A stretch of DNA of 64,000 nt from Malurus cyaneus samueli (taxonomy: Eukaryota > Chordata > Aves > Passeriformes > Maluridae): the NCBI GenBank assembly GCA_009741485.1, contig CM019216.1, forward strand, positions 22,915,119 to 22,979,118. The letters run 5' to 3'. The notes below the pieces were generated by a model, which saw only the letters and a list, made by a program, of their open reading frames with translations, was not told where the DNA came from and ran no database searches. Shown here in pieces: positions 58,101-64,000 of the stretch (within the stretch, counting starts at the first letter, position 1; each line of letters begins with the position of its first letter). The translations under genes and the position numbers were made by a program.

Positions 58101-59494
58101 GAAAAAGCATGAAAAGTGTTAAAAAGAAACCATTTTGACACGTCTGTATTGTGCTTCCAGATAACCTTAATTAGATACAGTTTCTAAATATATGTTATTC
58201 AGAGAAATGAAGTTGTTACTGGCAGTGATAAACTTTATTAAAAAAAAGCATACCAGATTCAGAATTTAAATTTAGGATTCTTAGCTCTTCCTTATCATCC
58301 TTTCAATAAACAATTCTCACAGAACACTCGTGAATATTTTGATACTATTACCTGTACAACCAAAACTTATAAAAGTTAAGAGTAAAATCTTCTTATCTAT
58401 TACTCTTATTTGGGTTCTTTTACCTTTTCCCCATCTTTTCCTGGTTCTCCCTTGATACCTGGCAAGCCACGAGGTCCCTAGATTGAGAAAGAAATGAACA
58501 CCAGCTCAAATACTAATACAATCTGATACAAAATGAGACACAGAAATGTAGCACAACAAGGCCCAAAGACCAGTGTGTCAGCTGCCTGATTACAACATTT
58601 TAGTAACTGGACACAAGAGCAGAACCAAGCGTGATATGTACCCAGCATGGCTGAACACAGCACACTTTCATAACCCATGACTGAGGACACCAAAACAATT
58701 TTTTGTTCTAACCAAGGACCACCCCAGGAGAAAAAAAGAATGTCACACAGCCTATACAGAGATGTCCCCTTCAGTTGTCCATCAGACAACCTCCAGATAT
58801 GCCATGTTGCAGGCTCGCCCTTAGCCCAGACATGCTCTCAGACATTTAATTCAACAAATGAATTAAGTCCTTAACTACCATCCAGACTGGATCATGCCAC
58901 AGGTAAAATATAGCACTGGTTTTCAACAACTGTCTCAGAAAGGACTACTAAATTAATACAACAAACAAAGGACTACTAAAAGGATTACTAAATTAATACA
59001 ACAAACAAAGAAAAATAATTCTGCTCCATCATTCTGGGCTTTATGTGAAACCTTGTTTTGATGTGTGAATTGTGGGCCATCTGTCACCGTGACAAGAATT
59101 CAGATCACTGTTAGAAATTCATAGAAAAAATTGAAGGAATACTGATTGGCTTCTGGATTGGGACAAAAATGTCTAGCTGCTCCAGAAGTTGAGTCCATCT
59201 TCTGGAGGCCTCACATAGCACGGCTTAGATTTTCCATCTAATTGTCAGCCTACATGCAAACCCCAAAGCCATGTGAATTTCAAAGCAATTCACCCAAGGA
59301 TGGCCCCCAATTTCAAGACACCCCTTGAGCCTTCTTCATTCCCCACACCTCAACTGTCAATGGCAAACAATGGATATTGAAAGATACTTGGCAGAATTTG
59401 TCTTAGATATTCAAATTCTAGGAATGAAACAGAAACTCACTTGAATCCCTGGAGTTCCTGGGATACCTGGAGTTCCTACTGATCCCTGGTATCC
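18947..59494 (-). CDS. COL21A1: COL21A1 3' half, spliced over 20 exons (partial gene)
   Basis: Collagen alpha-1(XXI) is a secreted FACIT collagen of the extracellular matrix that forms homotrimers. This entry spans the 20 exons detailed below, 1440 nt in total, encoding 479 residues plus stop. Domain order is COL2 (Gly-X-Y), NC2 (about 40 residues, three cysteines), COL1 (Gly-X-Y with two imperfections) and NC1 (two cysteines, C-terminus DPFRKGPNY). Identification rests on matches to the recalled human protein: [26 protein letters not shown]-like NC2 text, and an NC1 starting [14 protein letters not shown]22A1, the closest paralogue, ends differently (CDPSQC followed by an unrelated tail). 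All exon joins keep one frame with AG acceptors and GT or GC donors. The amino-terminal domains are outside the window. The split into exons is seen in sequence; the function is family knowledge. Confidence 0.96.
19152..19175 (+). repeat. (AAAT)6 microsatellite beside exon e20
   Basis: Six copies of a 4-bp unit start 18 bp upstream (gene sense) of the e20 acceptor. On the gene strand this is a T-rich (ATTT)n tract and may serve as part of the polypyrimidine region. Confidence 0.9.
19660..19694. repeat. Perfect 15-bp inverted repeat with 5-nt loop
   Basis: Left arm gtctctatagagata (19660-19674), loop gatgt, right arm tatctctatagagac (19680-19694), fully complementary. It lies in the e19/e20 intron, and a further gtctcta follows at 19695-19702. 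Each arm itself contains the palindrome tctctatagaga. Confidence 0.95.
19906..19983 (-). CDS. COL21A1: COL21A1 exon e19 (COL1 helix, 78 nt)
   Basis: Encodes [18 protein letters not shown] followed by IQGPPGPP and the first base of a Gly codon. GNQ-GVG-VPG is a one-residue interruption (Gly-X-Gly) also recalled in human as GSQGFGYPG, so it is a conserved flexible site of COL1. The acceptor is ttcacag and the donor CCAG|gtgagg, phase 1 on both sides. Confidence 0.95.
20608..20641 (+). repeat. 17-bp tandem direct repeat in intron e18/e19
   Basis: Two perfect adjacent copies of tcataggtcacagttaa. This is probably a simple local duplication. Confidence 0.9.
21455..21655 (-). CDS. COL21A1: COL21A1 exon e18 (end of NC2, start of COL1, 201 nt)
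   Basis: Begins CC CAG TTG, completing Thr and reading [18 protein letters not shown], with two NC2 cysteines in an NCxxC arrangement, then QAQSAHP before Gly-X-Y resumes at [16 protein letters not shown]. It ends [13 protein letters not shown] with the last Gly split. Human is recalled with GSPGIPG where this reads AHPGLPG, so COL1 begins one triplet later. The acceptor is tcgcag; using the alternative cccag 5 nt downstream would break the frame. The donor is AGAG|gtacag, phase 1 on both sides. Confidence 0.95.
21939..21993 (-). CDS. COL21A1: COL21A1 exon e17 (start of NC2, 55 nt)
   Basis: Encodes [18 protein letters not shown] plus the first base of a Thr codon. This is the amino-terminal part of NC2, the non-helical linker between COL2 and COL1 that in FACIT collagens helps trimer assembly; it carries one cysteine (HVC). 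The start GCA (Ala) replaces the Gly recalled in human (GREFSEQFIRQVC). The acceptor is attcag and the donor AGAA|gtaagt; entry is phase 0 and exit phase 1, where the intron phase of the gene changes. Confidence 0.95.
22091..22237 (-). CDS. COL21A1: COL21A1 exon e16 (end of COL2, 147 nt)
   Basis: Encodes 49 residues. It begins with the Lys that completes the triplet split with e15, then [14 protein letters not shown], continues [16 protein letters not shown], and ends [12 protein letters not shown]. All triplets are perfect. The acceptor is gttccag and the donor CCT|gtatgt, phase 0. It is the last purely helical COL2 exon. The following intron is only 97 nt. Confidence 0.96.
22238..25269. other. 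Intron e15/e16, 3.0 kb, no further element recognised
   Basis: AT-rich intron of COL21A1. No additional Gly-X-Y exon is needed or seen here, as e15 joins e16 in register with the recalled human protein. Confidence 0.6.
25270..25302 (-). CDS. COL21A1: COL21A1 exon e15 (COL2 helix, 33 nt)
   Basis: Encodes [11 protein letters not shown], eleven residues, so the exon stops after the X position of its fourth triplet and the Y residue (Lys) comes from e16. The acceptor is ttgtaaag and the donor GAG|gtaagt, phase 0. Recalled human has GIQGHHGAKGE followed by R at the same place. This is the shortest exon found. Confidence 0.93.
25996..26042 (+). repeat. Poly(A)/A-rich tract
   Basis: A run of about 22 A followed by ccaaaaaaaaaacaaaaaca; low complexity. 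Confidence 0.85.
26885..27180 (-). mobile_element. CR1 LINE 3'-end fragment
   Basis: Read on the plus strand it shows the reverse-complement CR1 tail: acacagaaacatgtaggttg with gaagtgacctt, then gcctgctccagtgtttgatc, gcaaaatgtttttcctgtat and gaaaagtgttgctccatctt. It lies in the same orientation as COL21A1, inside intron e14/e15, and is moderately diverged. Confidence 0.75.
27329..27374 (-). repeat. 18-bp tandem repeat triplicating the e14 splice donor
   Basis: The plus-strand decamer gtaggatcac occurs at 27329-27338, 27347-27356 and 27365-27374, joined by identical tatttaaa spacers. On the gene strand each copy is GTGATCCTAC, and the last copy is exactly the 5' splice site of e14. Confidence 0.95.
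27375..27419 (-). CDS. COL21A1: COL21A1 exon e14 (COL2 helix, 45 nt, triplicated donor)
   Basis: Encodes [15 protein letters not shown], five perfect triplets; recalled human is GQKGENGRQGIPGQQ. The acceptor is ttctgaag, with a weak polypyrimidine tract, and the donor is CAG|gtgatc. The donor decamer GTGATCCTAC recurs twice more downstream at 18-nt spacing (plus 27329-27374), giving three look-alike donors. Reading through to the second would add a TAA stop, so the exon-proximal site is the one that keeps the frame. Phase 0. Confidence 0.93.
27420..28108. other. Intron e13/e14, 689 bp, with a GC-richer patch
   Basis: The 27730-28000 stretch is noticeably richer in G+C than its surroundings and reads open in both directions, but I recognise no protein or repeat family in it. 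Confidence 0.45.
28109..28144 (-). CDS. COL21A1: COL21A1 exon e13 (COL2 helix, 36 nt)
   Basis: Encodes [12 protein letters not shown], four perfect triplets; recalled human is GDKGNQGEKGIQ. The acceptor is ttttacag and the donor CAG|gtatat, phase 0. This is too short for ordinary ORF detection and was found by its Gly-X-Y periodicity with flanking splice sites. Confidence 0.94.
28145..30135. other. Intron e12/e13, 2.0 kb, hosting an LTR fragment
   Basis: Apart from the LTR remnant at 29605-29935 and a G-rich run at 29112-29127, no element is recognised. Confidence 0.6.
29605..29935 (+). mobile_element. Solo or truncated ERV LTR (passerine type), antisense to COL21A1
   Basis: The order ccaaccctctgtgtgtactg, gaagccctgcttcctgggaa, gctggacatcacatgctgat, tattaaactacctttatctt, gatagagcagcttggtgggc and ending ggtcaacca matches the 3' portion of an LTR familiar from songbird genomes. 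The poly(A) signal position reads gaataag, a decayed hexamer. The 3' boundary CA at 29934-29935 is fairly clear; the 5' boundary is uncertain and no internal viral genes are present. Confidence 0.72.
30136..30207 (-). CDS. COL21A1: COL21A1 exon e12 (COL2 helix, 72 nt)
   Basis: Encodes 24 residues in eight perfect triplets, starting [16 protein letters not shown] and ending GIQGLK. The acceptor is tgcttag and the donor AAG|gtaagt, phase 0. The corresponding human stretch (starting GEPGATGSPGEPGYMG) is recalled as the same length, so the 72-nt size is conserved. Confidence 0.95.
30208..30717. other. Intron e11/e12, 510 bp
   Basis: Nothing recognised besides splice signals. Confidence 0.6.
30718..30771 (-). 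CDS. COL21A1: COL21A1 exon e11 (COL2 helix, 54 nt)
   Basis: Encodes [18 protein letters not shown], six perfect triplets with a KGEP motif; recalled human is [18 protein letters not shown]. The acceptor is tatatag and the donor AAG|gtaaat, phase 0. Confidence 0.95.
30772..32081. other. Intron e10/e11, 1.3 kb, GC-AG type
   Basis: On the gene strand it begins gcaagtgttt after AAG and ends tatatag. No repeat family is recognised inside. Confidence 0.8.
32082..32135 (-). CDS. COL21A1: COL21A1 exon e10 (COL2 helix, GC donor)
   Basis: Encodes [18 protein letters not shown], six perfect triplets; recalled human is GLMGSNGSPGQPGTPGSK. The acceptor is aaatag. The donor is AAG|gcaagt, the second GC donor in this gene, with the same AAG|GCAAGTG context as e4. 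Both junctions are phase 0. The plus strand shows acttgc immediately left of the exon, so the C at +2 is read directly. Confidence 0.94.
32136..36553. other. Intron e9/e10, 4.4 kb
   Basis: AT-rich; short T and A runs (34079-34097, 34478-34489, 34569-34579). No gene or named repeat recognised. Confidence 0.5.
36554..36607 (-). CDS. COL21A1: COL21A1 exon e9 (COL2 helix, 54 nt)
   Basis: Encodes [18 protein letters not shown], six perfect triplets; recalled human is [18 protein letters not shown]. The acceptor is aaccag preceded by a T/C-rich tract and the donor is ACT|gtaagt, phase 0. It follows e8 after a 341-nt intron. Confidence 0.95.
36608..36948. other. Intron e8/e9, 341 bp
   Basis: Nothing recognised besides splice signals. 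Confidence 0.6.
36949..36993 (-). CDS. COL21A1: COL21A1 exon e8 (COL2 helix, 45 nt)
   Basis: Encodes [15 protein letters not shown], five perfect triplets. The 45-nt size is a standard collagen variant (54 minus 9). The acceptor is ttctcag and the donor AAG|gtactt, phase 0. Recalled human is GIPGFPGNRGLMGQK, of the same length, so the short exon is ancestral and not a local deletion. Confidence 0.95.
36994..50691. other. Intron e7/e8, 13.7 kb, largest in window
   Basis: AT-rich with many short A/T runs (37089-37133, 42090-42104), a G/T-rich tract (42938-43000) and an AGAAC triplet repeat near 44601-44616. Slightly GC-richer patches at 40480-40850, 42440-42860 and 48210-48360 do not match a family I can name. 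No Gly-X-Y block is present, and e7 joins e8 in register with the recalled human protein, so no exon is missing here. Confidence 0.5.
42938..43001 (+). repeat. G-run/T-run low-complexity tract
   Basis: Alternating T-runs and G-runs (ggg, gggggg, gggg, gg) followed by T and C runs. The G-rich strand is the non-transcribed orientation relative to COL21A1. Confidence 0.8.
50692..50745 (-). CDS. COL21A1: COL21A1 exon e7 (COL2 helix, 54 nt)
   Basis: Encodes [18 protein letters not shown], six perfect triplets; recalled human is GEAGSPGAPGQDGTRGEP. The acceptor is tttcaaag and the donor CCT|gtaagt, phase 0. It stands isolated: 2.5 kb from e6 and 13.7 kb from e8, the largest intron in the window. 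Confidence 0.95.
51296..51315. other. Assembly gap, 20 N
   Basis: Twenty ambiguous bases placed at the end of a (TA)n-rich run. The true missing length is unknown. Confidence 0.99.
51880..51958 (+). repeat. AT microsatellite with 10-bp tandem unit
   Basis: Three perfect copies of cctatatata at 51901-51930 inside a longer tatata/catata low-complexity tract. Confidence 0.9.
53286..53339 (-). CDS. COL21A1: COL21A1 exon e6 (COL2 helix, 54 nt)
   Basis: Encodes [18 protein letters not shown], six perfect triplets; recalled human is GEPGRHGKDGLMGSPGFK, a clear match. The acceptor is gccacag and the donor AAG|gtatgt, phase 0. It pairs tightly with e5 across the 78-nt intron, so e5 and e6 behave as a compact 186-nt block between two much larger introns. 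Confidence 0.95.
53340..53417 (-). other. Intron e5/e6, 78 nt
   Basis: The gene strand starts gtaagtcttctgaagac and ends gttgccacag. The minimal length leaves room for one branch point, with candidate adenosines in the ctgattac and ttaaatcac segments. Confidence 0.9.
53418..53471 (-). CDS. COL21A1: COL21A1 exon e5 (COL2 helix, 54 nt)
   Basis: Encodes [18 protein letters not shown], six perfect triplets; recalled human is GAKGEKGNAGFPGLPGPA. The acceptor is tttttcag and the donor TCT|gtaagt, phase 0. It is followed by an intron of only 78 nt before e6, the shortest in the window. A 13-bp near-palindrome (gtcttc-a-gaagac, 53401-53413) lies just inside the donor. Confidence 0.95.
54169..55008 (+). 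mobile_element. Solo ERV LTR, antisense to COL21A1
   Basis: Begins TGTGGT and ends ACCACA, the short terminal inverted repeat of a retroviral LTR. It carries an AATAAA signal at 54825-54830, and its 3' end (gagagaggtccttgggggtt, ccaggcagccagtcaagg) has the layout of passerine ERV LTRs. The body is GC-rich relative to the surrounding intron and contains a 20-bp minisatellite. No gag, pol or env sequence is attached, so this is a recombined solo LTR. I see no matching target-site duplication (left flank attatta, right flank tcacag), so the exact ends are tentative. Confidence 0.65.
54240..54349 (+). repeat. 20-bp minisatellite inside the LTR (5.5 copies)
   Basis: The unit ggacacagccggttccagcc repeats at 54240, 54260, 54280, 54300 and 54320, then a half copy. 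A T/C variant alternates (ggttcc, ggtccc), implying a 40-bp higher-order period. ORFs across it are artefacts of the repeat. Confidence 0.95.
55061..55114 (-). CDS. COL21A1: COL21A1 exon e4 (COL2 helix, GC donor)
   Basis: Encodes [18 protein letters not shown], six perfect triplets; the GxYGKK ending matches recalled human GFYGKK. The acceptor is gtctag. The donor is AAG|gcaagt, a non-canonical GC in an otherwise ideal donor context; no GT in frame nearby would preserve the conserved 54-nt exon. Both junctions are phase 0. The solo LTR at 54169-55008 ends only about 52 bases into the following intron. Confidence 0.94.
55115..55981. other. Intron e3/e4, 867 bp
   Basis: AT-rich, nothing recognised besides splice signals. 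Confidence 0.6.
55982..56035 (-). CDS. COL21A1: COL21A1 exon e3 (COL2 helix, Gly-to-Ala imperfection)
   Basis: Encodes [18 protein letters not shown]. The last triplet begins with Ala (codon GCA, plus-strand positions 55988-55990) where the pattern demands Gly; human is recalled as GMPGSK here. A single G-to-C change in the codon would explain it. The acceptor is atttcag. The donor AAG|gttgaa is the weakest GT donor in the window, with T at +3. Both junctions are phase 0. The frame and the neighbouring exons are intact, so this is a substitution and not a misplaced boundary, although a sequencing or assembly error cannot be excluded. Confidence 0.94.
56036..58423. other. Intron e2/e3, 2.4 kb
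   Basis: AT-rich; no coding or named repeat recognised. Confidence 0.5.
58424..58477 (-). CDS. COL21A1: COL21A1 exon e2 (COL2 helix, 54 nt)
   Basis: Encodes [18 protein letters not shown], six perfect triplets with a KGEP charge-pair motif typical of stable collagen helices. The acceptor is atctag and the donor AAG|gtaaaa, phase 0 on both sides. The recalled human sequence at this place is GARGLPGYKGEPGRDGDK. Intron e1/e2 is 963 nt and contains the imperfect 40-bp direct repeat at 58941-59010. Confidence 0.95.
58941..59010 (+). repeat. Imperfect direct repeat, 30-bp copies at 40-bp spacing
   Basis: aggactactaaattaataca and the following acaaacaaag recur at 58981 as aggattactaaattaataca plus the same tail, one mismatch in 30, with a short gactactaaa segment between. 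A local duplication in intron e1/e2. Confidence 0.9.
59441..59494 (-). CDS. COL21A1: COL21A1 exon e1 (COL2 helix, 54 nt)
   Basis: The 5'-most exon visible. It encodes 18 residues, [18 protein letters not shown], six perfect Gly-X-Y triplets. The acceptor is ccttag and the donor CAA|gtgagt; both junctions are phase 0. The recalled human equivalent reads GYQGIAGTPGVPGSPGIQ, an almost position-for-position match, which anchors the register near the start of COL2. The next upstream coding exon must lie beyond 64000, because no further Gly-X-Y block with splice sites is seen between 59495 and the window end. Confidence 0.95.
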
Positions 59495-61548
59495 CTAAGG
59501 AAAAGAACCAAGACTTTTCAAAAGCAACATAAACAACTATTCAAACACCTATTTAAAGAAAAAACAATCCTGCTTACTAAGAGAACTTACAATTTTAGGT
59601 CAGATATTTTAGCAACTGTTATCACAACCATACATTTGGGATTTAGATTCCAGCTTTCAAAAGCTTTCATATCTGCAGCTGAAGTTCTCAGCCTCCAGAC
59701 TTTAGCTAAAACCAGTTATTTTAGAATTGTTACACAAAAGCATAACAAACATATTGTTTTATTTTCCACTGGAAAAAGAAAAAGAGAAATTAATCCACAT
59801 ATGTAGACACATTTTTTCTCTCTCTCTTAAGAAAAATAGCTGAAACATGCCAGGATTTTAAAGGCTTGTATCCAGTTACAGGAATCAGCTTCAACAAACA
59901 AGGTATGTTCTAATACATTATGGAGCTAGTTTTATAATATCTCTAAATAATAAAAATTCCATTCTTGATACTAAGCACTTAGTTATGAACTTGAAGGTAC
60001 ATAACAGGCTATGAAGATAAAAAAAATAATTTGAATGACTGGGACTGCAAGAAGAAATACTAAATAATTCATGAGTTGAAAAGAATTTCAGGAATGCTTT
60101 ACTAGAAATACATTGGCAGAACAAGGGAACAGAATCCAAAATACATGTCTATGTTTTGGTAGATTTGATTCAATTAGTGCAGCAAAGATAGCCAGTTTTC
60201 ATTCAAAATTAACCAGGGCTTTAATGAATCCTTTAAGGGAGGTAAATTATTGAAGAATAAGAATTTTACATAGCTCCTTTAAAAACATGTCCTTGCAATG
60301 GACAAAATGAGCTACCAAGAAAATTTTTCATGAAAACATATAAAACAAGAAGAGAAATTGCTCTGTAATATTCTGAGGCTATTTGGTTCAGACATTTCAA
60401 CAAGCAGACAAAAATAAATTTGTAACTCCTAATAAATGGGCTATCCAATTTCAAATACCCAGAATTCAATCTTGATTTGAACCGAGAGAAGTAATAATCC
60501 TGTTTCCAAATGGGTTTCAATCTTAAAATCTTAGCACCAAATTTCCTAGGGTGATTTCCACAGTGGTAAAAAGGAGCTAACAGAGCCTTTTCAGTACAAG
60601 GAGGGAAATGTGTTTGTCTGATTTCTTCTTTAAATCAGTCGGAGCTTCATAGGAATAATAAACAGAGCTAAAATTATTTGCTGGGTTAGATACAAGAGAG
60701 TCCTTGCTCTGCCCTCTTCCCAAAAGATATTTGAGCAGTTGCCCGATGAGCCAGCTGGTAATGTTTAATATACAAGTAAACAGAATTCTAGGTATCTATC
60801 ATACATAGATCCTTCATCAAGCATTTTTCTTTCAGTGCTCAAGGCAGTTCCAGCAAAATCAGCTTTAACTGTAAATGGTATAGTATTCCCAGAGTGCTTA
60901 TGGGCCTCCCAGGTAGCTGAAATAATCCACCAAATCAAAAAATGCTTTTCAAAGTTTATCCATTTTTTCTCCTAAAAAAAGAAAAAAAAAAAAAGGTATG
61001 ACATTCTGTAGGATATAATTCTATACAAATAAAACTATTTCATAATTTAGATCTCTGCGATGCAATTTCCCTTCTCCATCTAACTGAGCAGGGGAAGAAG
61101 TAGAGGGGGACAATTTCCTGGCTGAACTCAATTTTAAAATCACAAGATGAATGGAGGACAGCAGAAGAGTTTTCAGCTTACAAAACTGCATATTTAGCTC
61201 AGGGCTAAATACTGTAATGTGATATCAATACAAATCAAACACAATGTCAATGTGCTCTTTTAATGGAAAGCTGGAAGAGAGAAGATTCAAAAGGAAATTC
61301 ACAGAAAGTCACAAAAAGTCGAATTACTATCCAATACAAATAACATAGCAATTGTTTGGACAAGTTAAAAACCACATTTTATAAAATAAAAATACCCAGA
61401 TTTCATAAAACCGAGTATATATTTGTATTATTACACCATTTGCAGCATGGAACATCAATCTACATGCTAGTACCTACAAATGTTTTGCATTAAAGTCAGC
61501 TCAAATCCTCTCTCCCTAATCACAAAGCCCTCAGTATAAGTACCTACA

Positions 61549-61567
61549 TGACATACATACATACATA
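61549..61567 (+). repeat. (ACAT)n microsatellite
   Basis: Four to five consecutive acat units. Confidence 0.85.
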
Positions 61568-62482
61568 TGTTGCAAGAACAGCAGTGCCATAGCTCCCTTT
61601 TTATGCAAAAGGGACAGAAGTGAAAATTCCCTTTTCAGCTGAAGAGTTCAGGACTGAAGGTTCTCTTTCAAATAGGGTGAATGCACTAAGTTTGACACCA
61701 AAAATAATACTTTTTATTCTGGGCTTTGTCTTCTCTCATGAACTTCTAAGAAGACACACAAGTAGCACGAGAAGTATTATAGTTAACTCTGAATTTATTC
61801 AGTTTTGAATCAGTTTTGAATCTAGTCGCCTAATCATAGTAGCTCCTGCCATTTGAGATTCCTAGGACACCCAGCCAGTGTTAGAAGACAGTGGCATAAA
61901 ATATTTGGCAGGCATTAATTGTCTTACAGTGTGGGCAAGACAAAATACCTTACAGCATAAAAATCCTATACCTCTTGTGATATATTACTTAAATACCTGC
62001 TGACTATTATGAGAATTTAGATGCCCTGTGTCTCTGTGCCCATTTAAATACTAGATGTATGTGATATTAAGTGAATCCTGCCAATAATGTTTCATCAACG
62101 TTGTCAGTCAGCATTTATCCACATCACTTTGTTTATATTCTCATTCACTATTTTACATCAGTTCAACTAAAATCAGGATTATACAAAATCTCGCTCTCAG
62201 TTTGTTGTGGGTGAGAACAGTACTGATCATTTTCTAGTGCCTAAAAATCCTTAGAAGGAAAGTGATAAATAGCAGAACATCGAGATTAGTGTTTTCCCAG
62301 ATTGCTGAGTATTTGAAAAAATCACAGATAAAATAAAACTTTGGAATTTAAAGAAAATTGCAATAATTTACCAATAGTTCCAAGGAAAAAAAACTGAACA
62401 TGCTTCTTAGGTCAAAGAACTTACACAAAGAACAAAACAAATTAGTAATGCTGTCATCATCAATGAATTAAGAGCTTTACTG

Positions 62483-62517
62483 GAAAAAAAAAACAAAACA
62501 AAACAAAACAAAACAAA
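62483..62517 (+). repeat. (AAAAC)n microsatellite with A-run
   Basis: About ten A followed by five copies of a caaaa-type unit. Confidence 0.9.
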
Positions 62518-64000
62518 CTTAGTTTGCCTGTAAAGGAAAAAATTAAGCAAGAAGGACATATGACAAGTATTAATTCCAAAGAACTCTGGGTGCAATAGCC
62601 CTGTAAACCTCAGAAGTATAACTCCAAAGCACTTGCATGCAAGGAGGACAGAAGTTCAGACAGCATTCATAAGCACATCCCATCTGATAAATATAAAAGT
62701 AAAAATAGAGGATGTATGGATAAGTCAATGACAACTGCACACTTCATTAATGAAAAGCTCTTGGAGTCAATGAACAAAATAAATGACAAAGGCATGAACA
62801 CAGGACTACTTGGGAAAGACAAATGGATAAGTAAGCAAGCTCAGTTTGGCTTGGAAGAAACCAAGGATGGACAGTATTGGTCTGAAGATACTGAAGGACT
62901 GTGAACACTAAGTAAAAAGAACTATTCAGGGTGGTGCATTAAGCATAATGGAATTCAACTGCAAAGGGAAAATTTAACTCGGTGTTAGGAAAACACCCTG
63001 AAAGGTCTGCAGACCTCTTGTCAAAGTTTCTTTCCTGAAATTATTAAAGGAACTCCATCTAAAGCATTACAAGACAAGTCTTCAAACTCTTTATATAAAA
63101 TACATTACCTCTTACAGGACAGAAATTGTTATAACTATTCAGATATGTGTCCATGTTTACTATTTCTCCATGTCATTACACTTTCCTCCATTAGCTACTT
63201 CATCATCTGCCAAGGCCTTCATAACTCAGAGCCCCTAGTGGTATATTACATCTGAATACAATGTTCTCAGCACAGAGGAAAAAAGACCCATCAAGTTCAT
63301 TAAATGAACTGGTCCTAAATCCAGTTTTAAAAGTTCCCAAGCTTCAGGCTGTTGGAAGATGGGATGATGTACCAAGAGAGTCTAACTTCCTGCTCACCGT
63401 TTAGACGTTCATCCTTATCATATCCTCTGCCTTTGGCAGCTGCTGCAGGTCGTGATGTGGTCATTTGTCTGAACTCTATAGCTGTCTCTGCAGCTCCAGT
63501 CAGCATCAGGCATTGCTCTGATTTCAGACTATTTTGTCTCAGGGAAGCCTATACATGACTATATATCTAATACATGACTGTATTAGAATGGAGCAAAAAG
63601 ATTTCCTCTAACAATAACCAGGTCACAGTGTTAACTGAGGAATACATATTTTTCTGGTATTGAGAGCAGCATTTCACAGCTGAATTATTAACTCTGTCTA
63701 TGAAAATTTTCTGAGAAAAGTAGCTGCAGAATTTATAAATCCCAGGCAAACCATCCAACAGCATAGGGAATTCCATGCATATGTGAAACTATTACCCATT
63801 TTTATTCCAAAAGGACTATTGAAATAGCTCGTCATTGCTAGTCTGTAAGTGCATCATAAAAGATTTGGCCTTCAGTTGGTCACCAAATATTACACTCTAG
63901 GTAATACTGCTGTAATAATGTTCTATAATCTTAAAAAAAATATATTGGAATGATAAAAAATTACTTATTGTGTGAGGCTTTTGATACCTTATGAACTCTG

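Larger units (their letters stand above)
59495..64000. other. Intron upstream of e1 (continues past window)
   Basis: At least 4.5 kb of intron. Simple repeats at 61549-61567 (ACAT)n and 62483-62517 (AAAAC)n. The 62700-63060 stretch has a faint look of an old interspersed repeat, but I cannot name it. No Gly-X-Y exon is seen. Confidence 0.55.

Noticed and set aside
59495..64000. Search for the next upstream COL21A1 exon
   Set aside because: No Gly-X-Y run is present; Pro/Gly-like fragments such as the one near 60902 are isolated and lack periodicity.
1..64000. CRISPR arrays, operons, tRNA or rRNA genes
   Set aside because: No spaced identical repeats, clover-leaf or rRNA text was noticed; the window is vertebrate intronic and intergenic DNA.

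Overview
This window is vertebrate nuclear DNA, most likely from a bird and probably a songbird. It is AT-rich, with short exons separated by long introns. It carries CR1 LINE 3' ends and endogenous-retrovirus LTRs of a type I recognise from passerine genomes. No bacterial, plasmid or phage content is visible. The bird call comes from the repeats and from protein similarity; no database was searched.

The only protein-coding gene I can support is COL21A1 (collagen alpha-1(XXI), a FACIT collagen) on the minus strand. Twenty consecutive exons, here called e1 to e20, run from 59494 down to the stop codon at 18947-18949. Joined, they give 479 residues in one open frame: most of the COL2 triple helix, the NC2 linker, the COL1 triple helix and the short NC1 C-terminus. 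Compared by eye with the human protein as I recall it, no exon is missing. The 5' half of the gene (signal peptide, vWA domain, TSPN domain, start of the collagen region) lies beyond 64000. Introns e1/e2 to e16/e17 are phase 0 and the last three are phase 1. Ten exons are the classic 54-nt collagen size. Two introns use GC donors, one intron is only 78 nt, and the largest is about 13.7 kb.

Layout: 1-18000 is intergenic sequence downstream of COL21A1, holding CR1 fragments (585-700, 2190-2600, 13264-13400, 14440-15278), simple repeats and a collagen-like relic at 2852-2905. The 3' UTR probably covers part of 18000-18946. From 18947 to 59494 lie exons and introns, including two LTR fragments inserted antisense to the gene (29605-29935 and 54169-55008), a minus-strand CR1 fragment (26885-27180) and a 20-base assembly gap (51296-51315). 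From 59495 to 64000 is intron leading to upstream exons outside the window.

I found no previously undescribed biological system. The observations most worth a second look are the two GC-AG introns, a glycine-to-alanine change inside the COL2 helix, matching Gly-to-Ala changes on both sides of NC2, the triplicated splice donor of e14, the collagen-like relic downstream of the gene, and a perfect 15-bp inverted repeat in the last intron.
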